64,000 nucleotides of DNA from Amycolatopsis sp. CA-230715 (GTDB taxonomy: Bacteria; Actinomycetota; Actinomycetes; Mycobacteriales; Pseudonocardiaceae): the NCBI RefSeq assembly GCF_018736145.1, contig NZ_CP059997.1, forward strand, positions 4,277,501 through 4,341,500, given 5' to 3'. Shown in pieces: positions 32,695 to 40,418 of this stretch; positions within the stretch are counted from its first letter, which is position 1, and each line of letters opens with the position of its first letter. The position numbers were made by a program, and so were the translations under genes. The notes under the pieces were generated by a model that ran no database searches, had not been told where the DNA came from, and saw only the letters and a list, made by a program, of their open reading frames with translations.

Positions 32695-34350
32695 CTATTG
32701 CTGCTGTTGTTGTTGCTGGTCGGTGGTCAGCTCGGGCCCCTGCTCGGCCGCCCGTCCGTCCACACTGGACGGAGCGAGCGCCGGCTGCTCCAGTTCGCGT
32801 TCCGCGCTCGACGAGCGCGCGGCGAGCACCCAGGTGTCCTTGGAACCGCCGCCCTGCGAGGAGTTCACCACGAGGCTGCCCTCCGGCAGCGCGACCCTGG
32901 TGAGCCCGCCGGGCAGCACGAAGATCTCCTTGCCGTCGTTGACCGCGAACGGGCGGAGGTCGACGTGCCTCGGCGCCAGCCAGTCGTCCACTTTGGACGG
33001 GACGGTGGATAGCTGCACCACGGGCTGCGCGATCCACCCGCGCCGGTTCGCCTTCACCTTGCGGCGCAACGCGGCCAGCTCGGCTGGCGAGGCTTCCGGG
33101 CCGAACACGATGCCGTAGCCGCCGGAGCCCTCCACCGGCTTGACCACCAGCTCGTCCAAATGGGACAGGACGTGGTCCAGCTCGTCCGGCAGCCAGCACC
33201 GGTAGGTGTCCACATTGGGCAGCAGCGGCTTTTCGTTCAGGTAGTACTTCACGAAGTCCGGCACGTAGGTGTAGACCAGCTTGTCGTCACCGACGCCGTT
33301 GCCGACCGCGTTCGCGATCACCACGTTGCCCGCGCGCGCCGCGTTGAGGATGCCCGCGACGCCGAGCACCGAGTCCGGCCGGTAGTGCACCGGATCGAGG
33401 AACTCGTCGTCGATGCGCCGGTACACCACGTCGACCGGGCGCTCGCCCTCGGTGGTGCGCAGGTAGACCACGTTGTCTCGGCAGAACATGTCGCGGCCTT
33501 CGACCAGCTCCACGCCCATCAGCCGCGCCAGCAGCGAATGCTCGAAGTACGCCGAGTTGTGCACGCCGGGCGTCAGCACCACCACGGTCGGGTCGGCGAC
33601 GTTCGGCGCCGCCGCCGCGCGCAGCGCCCGCAGCAGGTGCGCCGCGTAGTCGCCGACGGGCCGAACCCGGTGCTGCACGAACAAATCGGGGAACACGCGC
33701 GCCATCGTGCGCCGGTTCTCCATCACGTACGAGACCCCGGACGGGTTGCGGAGGTTGTCCTCCAGCACGCGGAACGTGCCCTCCTCGTCGCGCACGAGGT
33801 CGACGCCGGAGACGTGGATGCGCACCCCGTTCGGCGGGTTGACGCCGACCGCCTCGCGCTGGAAGTGCGCGCACGAGGTGATCAGGCGGCGCGGCACGAT
33901 CCCGTCCTGCAGGATCTGCGCGTCACCGTACACGTCGGCGAGGAACGCCTCCAGCGCGCGAACCCGTTGCGCCACACCGCGTTCGAGCTTCGTCCATTCG
34001 GCGGCGGCGACCACCCTCGGCACCAGGTCGAGCGGGAACGGCCGCTCCTGGCCCGACAGCGAAAACGTGATGCCCTGGTCGACCATCGCGCGGTCGAGCG
34101 CCGCGGACCGGTTGTTCAGGTCCGAGTTGTCGAGTCCCGCGATCGATTCGTAGAGCGCGCGGTAGGGCGGGCGCACGGTGCCGTCCGGGGCGAACATCTC
34201 GTCGTAGGCACCGGCGTGCGGGCGTTGCGGCGCGAGGTAGCCGTCGAACTGCGCGCCCGGTTTCCCGTTGCGCCGCGTCCGCGCCGCCCGCGCACGGCGT
34301 CCCGACGGCGGCAGCCGGGGCGAAGACGAGGTGCTGTTCATGGCCGACAT
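32695..34350 (-). CDS. Circularly permuted ATP-grasp (type 2) ligase
   Basis: The 551-residue protein carries the family blocks FRVLEDNLRNPSGVSYVMENR, TPGVHNSAYFEH, RRIDDEFLDPVHY and VVKPVEGSGGYGIVFGP. These enzymes are predicted to join amino acids or peptides using ATP. The ATG follows GGGAGG by eight bases and lies one base after the stop of the membrane-protein gene. The N-terminus is Arg-rich and the C-terminus ends in seven Gln (CAG/CAA mix), a length-variable low-complexity tail not needed for the fold. Confidence 0.92.
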   Translation of the reverse strand: MSAMNSTSSSPRLPPSGRRARAARTRRNGKPGAQFDGYLAPQRPHAGAYDEMFAPDGTVRPPYRALYESIAGLDNSDLNNRSAALDRAMVDQGITFSLSGQERPFPLDLVPRVVAAAEWTKLERGVAQRVRALEAFLADVYGDAQILQDGIVPRRLITSCAHFQREAVGVNPPNGVRIHVSGVDLVRDEEGTFRVLEDNLRNPSGVSYVMENRRTMARVFPDLFVQHRVRPVGDYAAHLLRALRAAAAPNVADPTVVVLTPGVHNSAYFEHSLLARLMGVELVEGRDMFCRDNVVYLRTTEGERPVDVVYRRIDDEFLDPVHYRPDSVLGVAGILNAARAGNVVIANAVGNGVGDDKLVYTYVPDFVKYYLNEKPLLPNVDTYRCWLPDELDHVLSHLDELVVKPVEGSGGYGIVFGPEASPAELAALRRKVKANRRGWIAQPVVQLSTVPSKVDDWLAPRHVDLRPFAVNDGKEIFVLPGGLTRVALPEGSLVVNSSQGGGSKDTWVLAARSSSAERELEQPALAPSSVDGRAAEQGPELTTDQQQQQQQ

Positions 34351-34351
34351 C

Positions 34352-35896
34352 CTATTGGCCTCCCAGCCGGTAGAGCCGTCCAGCGGAGGACACGACGATC
34401 ACCGGGGCGGTCACACCCGGCCGCGCGACGGCGCGCCATCCCGCGTTCGGGTCGTGCGCGGCGGCCTCGCTGTCCGTCCTGGCGATCGAGGCCATCCCGC
34501 CGCCGACCACGGTGCCGCCTTGATCGGTCACCAGCACGCAGTCGGGATGCGGTGACGTCCAGCCGCGCAGCAGCGGCGCGCGGTCGTCGATCTTCCCGGC
34601 CGCGGGCGGCAGCGCGGCGAGGTCGATCCTGCTGCCCAGCTCGTGGCCGCCGCAGCCGAGCGTGAAGCCGTCGGTGAACGGGTAGGTGCCGAGCGCTTTC
34701 GCCGCGGGCACCACGCCCGGTTCGATGTTCAGCGCGCGCAACGCGTCGGGAGCCTCGACGCGGAGCGCGGGCGCGACCACGCCGAGCTGGCCGTAGGCGG
34801 AGTTGACCTGGTCCTTCACCGCGGACCCGGTCAGGTAGGTGGCCAGCCCGGTGACGAGCGCGACGGCGAGCACGGCGCCGCCACGGACGAGCGGGGCGGC
34901 CAGCGCGAACACCGCGCAGGTGGCGAGCGCGGAGATCACCGAATAGCGGCTGATCAGGCCGACGTCGATCGCGGCGCTCGTGCGGCCCAGCCCGACCATC
35001 AGCGCCAGCGCGATCGCGCTCAGCCCGATGCCGAGCCAGCCCGCCCGCTCGGCGTCGCGCGTGCGCACCCCCAGCACGACGAGCGCGGCGAGCACGATCA
35101 CCCCGGCGACCACCGCGACCGGCCGCGAGCCAGGTGACCACACCGAGCCGAGCGCCTCGGTGACCGCGAGCAGCCTGCGGCCGAGGTCGAAATCGGTGCT
35201 GGCCAAGGAGTGCGCGTCGCCCGGTTTCGTCAGGAACCAGAACACCAGCGTCGCCACGCCGAGCGCCGAGGGCAGGACGATCCGAAATGGACGGTCGCGG
35301 CGGAGGAGCCCGACCAGCGCGATCGCGAACCACGCGGGGAACGCCACGCTGAAGCAGAAGCAGCCGAGCGCCGCCGCGGCGAGCGAGGGCCAGAACCGGC
35401 CGCGGTGCGCCAGGAACACGCCGAGCACCAGGAAGAACAGCGCGGGCACCCAGCTGATCCCGTTCGTGCCCTGCACCCACAGCTCGGTGCCGTGCGGCGA
35501 GAGCAGCAGGAACGCGAACGCCGCGAGCAGCGCCGCGCGCCTGGTCACCTCGTACGACTTCGGCACCATCAGCGCGAGCAGCACCACCGACGCCGCCATC
35601 AGCAGGAACGTCAGCAGCGTCAGCACGCGGTTGTCGCCGCCGAACAGGCCCGCGTCCGCCCAGAACAGCAGCGCGGGCACCACGAACGGCTGGTCGAGGT
35701 GGTAGCTGAACAGCATGCCGGGCAGCAGCGAGCCCGCGTCGTCGGTGATCTTCGCCAGGACGTACCAGTAGTCGAGTAGCACGTTCAGCTTCGGCGCGCG
35801 CACCGCCTGGAGCAGTGCGGCACCCGCCGGAAGGAGGGCGATGATCAGAGCCCCTCGGCTCAGGTACGCCTCGGTCTGTTGCCGCCCTTGGAGCAT
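34352..35896 (-). CDS. Polytopic membrane protein heading the ATP-grasp operon
   Basis: From the ATG six bases after TACGCT (leaderless pattern) the product has 514 residues and about ten or eleven hydrophobic helices, then a C-terminal soluble part of ~100 residues. Parts such as LDYWYVLAKITDDAGSLLPG and FSYHLDQPFV look like a GT-C-type membrane glycosyltransferase loop, but no DD/DE motif is certain, so I do not assign one. One base separates it from the ATP-grasp gene, indicating joint expression; a membrane partner for that cassette is unusual and interesting. Confidence 0.75.
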   Translation of the reverse strand: MLQGRQQTEAYLSRGALIIALLPAGAALLQAVRAPKLNVLLDYWYVLAKITDDAGSLLPGMLFSYHLDQPFVVPALLFWADAGLFGGDNRVLTLLTFLLMAASVVLLALMVPKSYEVTRRAALLAAFAFLLLSPHGTELWVQGTNGISWVPALFFLVLGVFLAHRGRFWPSLAAAALGCFCFSVAFPAWFAIALVGLLRRDRPFRIVLPSALGVATLVFWFLTKPGDAHSLASTDFDLGRRLLAVTEALGSVWSPGSRPVAVVAGVIVLAALVVLGVRTRDAERAGWLGIGLSAIALALMVGLGRTSAAIDVGLISRYSVISALATCAVFALAAPLVRGGAVLAVALVTGLATYLTGSAVKDQVNSAYGQLGVVAPALRVEAPDALRALNIEPGVVPAAKALGTYPFTDGFTLGCGGHELGSRIDLAALPPAAGKIDDRAPLLRGWTSPHPDCVLVTDQGGTVVGGGMASIARTDSEAAAHDPNAGWRAVARPGVTAPVIVVSSAGRLYRLGGQ

Positions 35897-36039
35897 TCGC
35901 GCAGCGTACTTGCCTGCTCCGAATGCGACCGACGACCGTCCCGCCGCAACCTGCCTGTAACGGATTGATGCTGTGCACAACCCCGTCCGAATGGCAGGAT
36001 GCGGGAACTCGCCGAGTAAGAACTACTAGGAGTGACACC

Positions 36040-36984
36040 GTGGCCCGTGGAACCAGATTCAAAGCGTTCGCCTTGCTGCCCGCGCTCGCCCTGACCGGCG
36101 GTATCAGCTTGGCGTGCGGCGTCGGCGGCGACGGTTCCGGCGGGGCGAAGGACTCCCCCGCCGCGGGTTCGGGGCAGTCCAGCGCCGTCCAGATCCCGGC
36201 CGCGGCCAAGGACGACAAGCTGGCCGCGATGGTCCCGGACGCGGTGAAATCGGACGGCAAGGTCGTTTTCGGCCAGGATCAGAGTTACGCGCCGAACGAA
36301 TTCGTGGACGAAAAGGGTGCGGTGGTCGGTTTCGACGTCGATCTCGGTACCGCGGTTTCCCAGAAGCTCGGCCTCAAGCCGGAGTTCCAGAACGCGAGCT
36401 TCGACGGGATCATCACCGGGCTCGCCGCGCACAAGTACGAGCTGGCGATGTCGTCGTTCACCATCAACGCCGACCGGCTGAAGACCGTCGACATGGTGTC
36501 CTACTACAAGGCGGGCACCTCGCTCGGCGTGCTCAAGGGCAACCCGGACAAGATCTCCGTCGACGACCTGTGCGGGAAGAACGTCGCGGTGCAGAAGGGC
36601 ACCACCCAGGTCGAGGACCTGCAGAAGCGCACCGCCCAGTGCACCGGGGCGGGCAAGCCCGCGATCAACGTGACCCAGTTCCAGGCGCAGACCGACGTGA
36701 ACCTCGCGCTGACCTCGAAGCGCGCGCAGGCCATGCTCGCGGACTCCCCGGTGGTCGACTACGCGGTCAAGCAGACCAACGGCGCGCTCGAGGTGGTCGG
36801 CCAGCCCTACGACAGCGCGCCGTACGGCATCGCGGTCTCGAAGGGCGAAGGCCAGTTCAGCCAGGCCGTCCAGCAGGCGCTGCAGGCGTTGATCGGCGAC
36901 GGCACCTACAAGAAGATCCTGGAGAAGTGGGGTCTCAACCCGGTCGGCGTGATCGACAAGTCGGAAGTCAACCCGCAGCCCTGA
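36040..36984 (+). CDS. Polar amino-acid ABC transporter substrate-binding lipoprotein
   Basis: The GTG follows AGGAG by seven bases; 314 residues. A lipobox LAC with C26 anchors it outside the membrane. Family-3 binding-protein features are clear: VVFGQDQSYAPNEFVDEKGAVVGFDVDLG and FDGIITGLAAHKYELAMSSFTI. It captures a polar amino acid such as glutamate, glutamine or arginine. A permease and an ATPase gene follow directly, completing the importer. Confidence 0.94.
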   Translation: MARGTRFKAFALLPALALTGGISLACGVGGDGSGGAKDSPAAGSGQSSAVQIPAAAKDDKLAAMVPDAVKSDGKVVFGQDQSYAPNEFVDEKGAVVGFDVDLGTAVSQKLGLKPEFQNASFDGIITGLAAHKYELAMSSFTINADRLKTVDMVSYYKAGTSLGVLKGNPDKISVDDLCGKNVAVQKGTTQVEDLQKRTAQCTGAGKPAINVTQFQAQTDVNLALTSKRAQAMLADSPVVDYAVKQTNGALEVVGQPYDSAPYGIAVSKGEGQFSQAVQQALQALIGDGTYKKILEKWGLNPVGVIDKSEVNPQP

Positions 36985-37012
36985 CCCCGCTCTGATACAG
37001 GAGAACACTCTC

Positions 37013-37981
37013 GTGGCAAGTCCGTCGAACACGACGGGGACGGGTGATCCGGCGCTCGACGAGCCCATCAAGGCGGTGCCCGTGCGGCACTACGGGCGCT
37101 GGGTCGCCGGTGCCGTCATCCTGTTCCTCGCGTTCATCGTGATCCGCAGCATCATCACGAACGACAACCTGAAATGGGACGTGGTAGGCGACTACCTGTT
37201 CGAGGACCGCATCCTGCACGGCCTCCAGAACACGTTGGTGCTGACCGCGATCTCGATGGTCATCGGCGTCGTGGGCGGGGTGCTGCTCGCGGTGATGCGG
37301 TTGTCGCCGAACCCGCTGATGTCCGGTGCCGCCGGGGTCTACATCTGGCTCTTCCGCGGCACCCCGCTGATCACCCAGCTCGTGGCGTGGAACTTCCTCG
37401 CCGCCGCCTACCCCCGGCTCGGCCTCGGCATCCCGTTCGGCCCCGAGTTCGTCAGCGCGGACACCAACACGCTGATCACCCCGCTGATCGCGTCCCTGCT
37501 CGGGCTCGGGCTCAACGAAGCCGCCTACATGGCCGAAATCGTGCGCGGCGGCATCCTGTCGGTCGACGGAGGCCAGCTCGAAGCGGCGAGCGCACTCGGC
37601 ATGAGCCGGGCGAAGACGTTGCGCCGGATCGTGCTGCCGCAGGCGATGCGGGTGATCATCCCGCCGACCGGCAACGAAACCATCGCCATGCTCAAGACCA
37701 CTTCGCTGGTCGTGGTGATCGGCTACTTCGAGCTGATGACCGCGGCGCAGACCATTTATTCGCAGAACTACAAGGTGATCCCGCTGCTGATCACCGCGGC
37801 GCTCTGGTACCTGTTCCTCACGTCGATCCTGACGCTGATCCAGATGCGGATCGAGAAGAAGTTCGCCAAGGGGACCTCGCGCGAGGTCGTGCAGCAGCAG
37901 AAATGGGGCGCGCGCATGCTCGGCTTCCGGTTCGGCCGCGGCGGTGGCGGTGGCGGCGGTGCCGTCGGAGGTGGCGCCTGA
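37013..37981 (+). CDS. Polar amino-acid ABC transporter permease
   Basis: The 322-residue protein has the His/Glu/Gln/Arg/opine permease core with TLVLTAISMVIGVVGGVLLAV, IWLFRGTPLITQL and EAASALGMSRAKTLRRIVLPQA (the EAA loop contacting the ATPase). The N-terminus is cytosolic and the last ~15 residues are nearly all Gly (run of Gly coded by GGC/GGT). The GTG follows AGGAG. Its stop overlaps the ATPase ATG by one base. As the only permease gene it would act as a homodimer. Confidence 0.94.
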   Translation: MASPSNTTGTGDPALDEPIKAVPVRHYGRWVAGAVILFLAFIVIRSIITNDNLKWDVVGDYLFEDRILHGLQNTLVLTAISMVIGVVGGVLLAVMRLSPNPLMSGAAGVYIWLFRGTPLITQLVAWNFLAAAYPRLGLGIPFGPEFVSADTNTLITPLIASLLGLGLNEAAYMAEIVRGGILSVDGGQLEAASALGMSRAKTLRRIVLPQAMRVIIPPTGNETIAMLKTTSLVVVIGYFELMTAAQTIYSQNYKVIPLLITAALWYLFLTSILTLIQMRIEKKFAKGTSREVVQQQKWGARMLGFRFGRGGGGGGGAVGGGA

Positions 37982-38757
37982 TGACCGCGGTCGTTTCCGC
38001 GCAGCGGATCTTCAAGAGCTTCGGCAGGGTCGACGTGCTCAAGGGCATCGACCTCGAAGTGCACGAACGCGAGGTGCTCTGCCTGATCGGCCCGTCCGGG
38101 TCCGGCAAGTCGACGCTGCTCCGGTGCATCAACCACCTGGAGAAGATCGACGCCGGCCGCCTCTACGTCGACGGAGAACTGGTGGGCTACCGCCAGCGCG
38201 GCGACGTGCTGCACGAGCTGAAGGAGCGCGAGGTCGCCGCGCAGCGCAAGGACATCGGCATGGTGTTCCAGCGCTTCAACCTGTTCCCGCACATGACCGC
38301 GCTGGAGAACATCACCGAGGCGCCGGTGCAGGTGCGCGGGGAGAACAAGGCGAAGGCCCGCGAACGCGGCCGCGAACTGCTCGACCGGGTCGGGCTCGCG
38401 GACAAGGCGGACAACTACCCCGCGCAGCTCTCCGGCGGCCAGCAGCAGCGCGTCGCGATCGCCCGCGCGCTCGCGATGCGGCCGAAGCTCATGCTGTTCG
38501 ACGAGCCGACCTCGGCGCTCGACCCCGAGCTCGTCGGTGACGTGCTCGAGGTGATGCGCCAGCTCGCCAAGGACGGCATGACGATGGTCGTGGTGACGCA
38601 CGAAATGCAGTTCGCGCGCGAGGTCGCGGACAAGGTGCTGTTCATGGACGACGGCGTCGTGGTCGAACAGGGCCCGCCGGACCAGGTGATCGGTTCCCCG
38701 AAGCACGAGCGCACCAAGGAGTTCCTGGCGCGGGTGCTCAACCCCCACCAGAGCTGA
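37981..38757 (+). CDS. Polar amino-acid ABC transporter ATPase (GlnQ-like)
   Basis: A 258-residue ATPase with Walker A GPSGSGKST, Q-loop FQRFNLFPHMTALEN, signature LSGGQQQRVAIARAL, Walker B LMLFDEPTSALDPE and switch His in VTHEM. It carries a 12-residue insert (YRQRGDVLHELK) before the Q-loop that many actinomycete members have. Translation is coupled to the permease by a TGATG overlap. A strong terminator follows within four bases. Confidence 0.95.
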   Translation: MTAVVSAQRIFKSFGRVDVLKGIDLEVHEREVLCLIGPSGSGKSTLLRCINHLEKIDAGRLYVDGELVGYRQRGDVLHELKEREVAAQRKDIGMVFQRFNLFPHMTALENITEAPVQVRGENKAKARERGRELLDRVGLADKADNYPAQLSGGQQQRVAIARALAMRPKLMLFDEPTSALDPELVGDVLEVMRQLAKDGMTMVVVTHEMQFAREVADKVLFMDDGVVVEQGPPDQVIGSPKHERTKEFLARVLNPHQS

Positions 38758-38760
38758 CGA

Positions 38761-38793
38761 ACGAAGGGCCCGGCACTCCGCCGGGCCCTTCGT
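38761..38793. terminator. Perfect 14-base terminator hairpin
   Basis: Arms ACGAAGGGCCCGGC and its exact complement around ACTCC, directly after the ATPase stop and 14 bases before the stop of the convergent gene. It can serve both strands. Confidence 0.88.
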
Positions 38794-38807
38794 CTACTGT
38801 GGACTGT

Positions 38808-40235
38808 CTACTTCGGAAGCCTGGTGAGCATCTGCTCGACCACCGGCCGGAGGTACTTGTCCGCGGTTTCCACCATCTTGTTCAGGTCGAGGTTCTTGAC
38901 CGACGTCGCGAGCGCCAGTACCGCGTTCCCTTTGCGCACCACGAGTGCGCCGGGCTGGGTCAGCGCGTCGCCGACGGAGTCGACGTAGGCCTCGTCGCCG
39001 ACCGCCGTCGGGATCGAGAGGCCCTTGGCCGCTCCGCGATGGAACCGGAACACGCCGGCGGCGAGCTTGGCGTCGTCGTAGGTGTCCACGGTGAGTTCGA
39101 ATCCGTCTTCGTGCAGGCCGTCCCCGATCCGCCGGGTGCACGCGGTGTGCAGGAAGTTGCCCTCGGTGTGGTCCTCCGGCACCGATATCTTGCCGATCGC
39201 CGTCGCCAGGTCGTTCTTGGTCACCGGCGACGCCGGTTTGCCGAGGAGGGTCTTCACGTCGGACGGGAGCAGGATGTCGCTCGCGAGGCCGGCCGGAGTC
39301 TTGAACGTGGGGCTGTCGTACCGGTACCGGCTCGGGCCGGTCGGGTTCGCGGCCTGCTTCGCGATGTTCGCCGCGACGGTCTTGACCAGCGGGTCGAACC
39401 GCGTGGCCAGTTCGCCGCCCTGCTCGGAGACCAGCGCCGTCACCCAGACGTAGGTGTCGCCGAGGCGGAGGATCACCTCGCGCCTCGACGACACCGGATG
39501 CTTGATCGGGGTGTACAGCTCGACCTGCCCGATCGATTCCTGCTTGGCGTACTTGACGTAGTCGCCGGAGAGGTAGAGGTCGCGGATCTTGCTGATGTCG
39601 TAGTAGGGCGGTTGGTAGACGTCGATCTTGAAGACCTCGGGCGAGGCCCCGCCACCGGCGGTGAACTCCACGTTGTACTCGCAGAAGTTCTGGTCGGGGG
39701 TCTCGTTGAGGGTCTGGTCGCTCGGCTTCGGGGGGTTCGCCTGGTCGGGCACCGCCTCGTCGGCGAGGTAGTTCCGGTTGAGCGCGTAGCCGGGCTCCGC
39801 GCGAGAGGCGAGGTGGACGCCGTGGTCAGCCAGCTCCTTCAGGGAGACGAGGTTGCACGCCTGCGTCACAGGCTTCCCGTTGTAGTGCGACGGGGTGGGG
39901 TTCGGCTCTTCGACGATCGCGAACGGGTCCGCCACGGCGGCTTGGTACTGGTAGCCGGGCCGCTCGGTCCTGGCCACGGGTTTCCCGTCCCCGCCGCCGG
40001 GTGTCCCCGCTTTGGCGTCCTCGGCCCCGCCCGATTTCGACACGGCGACCACGACGATGGCTCCGGCGATCAGCACCACGGCCGCGCCGACGGCTCCCAC
40101 GACGAGTTTCGTCCTGGACTTCTTCGGCGGGATCCCGCCTGGTTGTCCGCCAGGGAACCCCTGGTAGCCCGGCGGCGGCCCGCCGGGATAGGGCCGGTTC
40201 GGGTAGGGCTGGTTCGGGTACTGCTGGTTCAACAC
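38808..40235 (-). CDS. Membrane-anchored hypothetical protein with Pro-rich N-terminus
   Basis: The 475-residue protein starts with a Pro/Gly/Tyr/Gln-rich cytosolic segment (NQQYPNQPYPNRPYPGGPPPG), has one membrane helix near residues 43-65 (LVVGAVGAAVVLIAGAIVVVAV) and a ~400-residue extracytosolic part that looks like two similar halves resembling DUF3558-type sensor domains (CNLVSLKELADHG... and ILLPSDVKTLLGK...). The spaced Cys residues (CNL, CEY, CTR) may form disulphides. GTG or the following TTG could be the start. Function unknown. Confidence 0.8.
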   Translation of the reverse strand: MLNQQYPNQPYPNRPYPGGPPPGYQGFPGGQPGGIPPKKSRTKLVVGAVGAAVVLIAGAIVVVAVSKSGGAEDAKAGTPGGGDGKPVARTERPGYQYQAAVADPFAIVEEPNPTPSHYNGKPVTQACNLVSLKELADHGVHLASRAEPGYALNRNYLADEAVPDQANPPKPSDQTLNETPDQNFCEYNVEFTAGGGASPEVFKIDVYQPPYYDISKIRDLYLSGDYVKYAKQESIGQVELYTPIKHPVSSRREVILRLGDTYVWVTALVSEQGGELATRFDPLVKTVAANIAKQAANPTGPSRYRYDSPTFKTPAGLASDILLPSDVKTLLGKPASPVTKNDLATAIGKISVPEDHTEGNFLHTACTRRIGDGLHEDGFELTVDTYDDAKLAAGVFRFHRGAAKGLSIPTAVGDEAYVDSVGDALTQPGALVVRKGNAVLALATSVKNLDLNKMVETADKYLRPVVEQMLTRLPK

Positions 40236-40418
40236 GTGCTCCCCAGTAAACGTACGAAGTATTCCGGTTGCCTAGATTAGCCCAGTTGGCGCAGCGCCTC
40301 CCGGTTCGGAGCAACTCTTCGGTGACAGGATGCTGTCGTGGGAAGTTCTGCCGTTGCGCGAATGATCACTCACCCGGTGTACTGCCGGTGACCCCGAACC
40401 TCGTCAAGGAGATCGCGC

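Noticed and set aside
37924..37979. Gly codon run at the end of the amino-acid permease as a tandem repeat element
   Set aside because: It is a short in-frame low-complexity tail without unit conservation, a common outcome in GC-rich genes.
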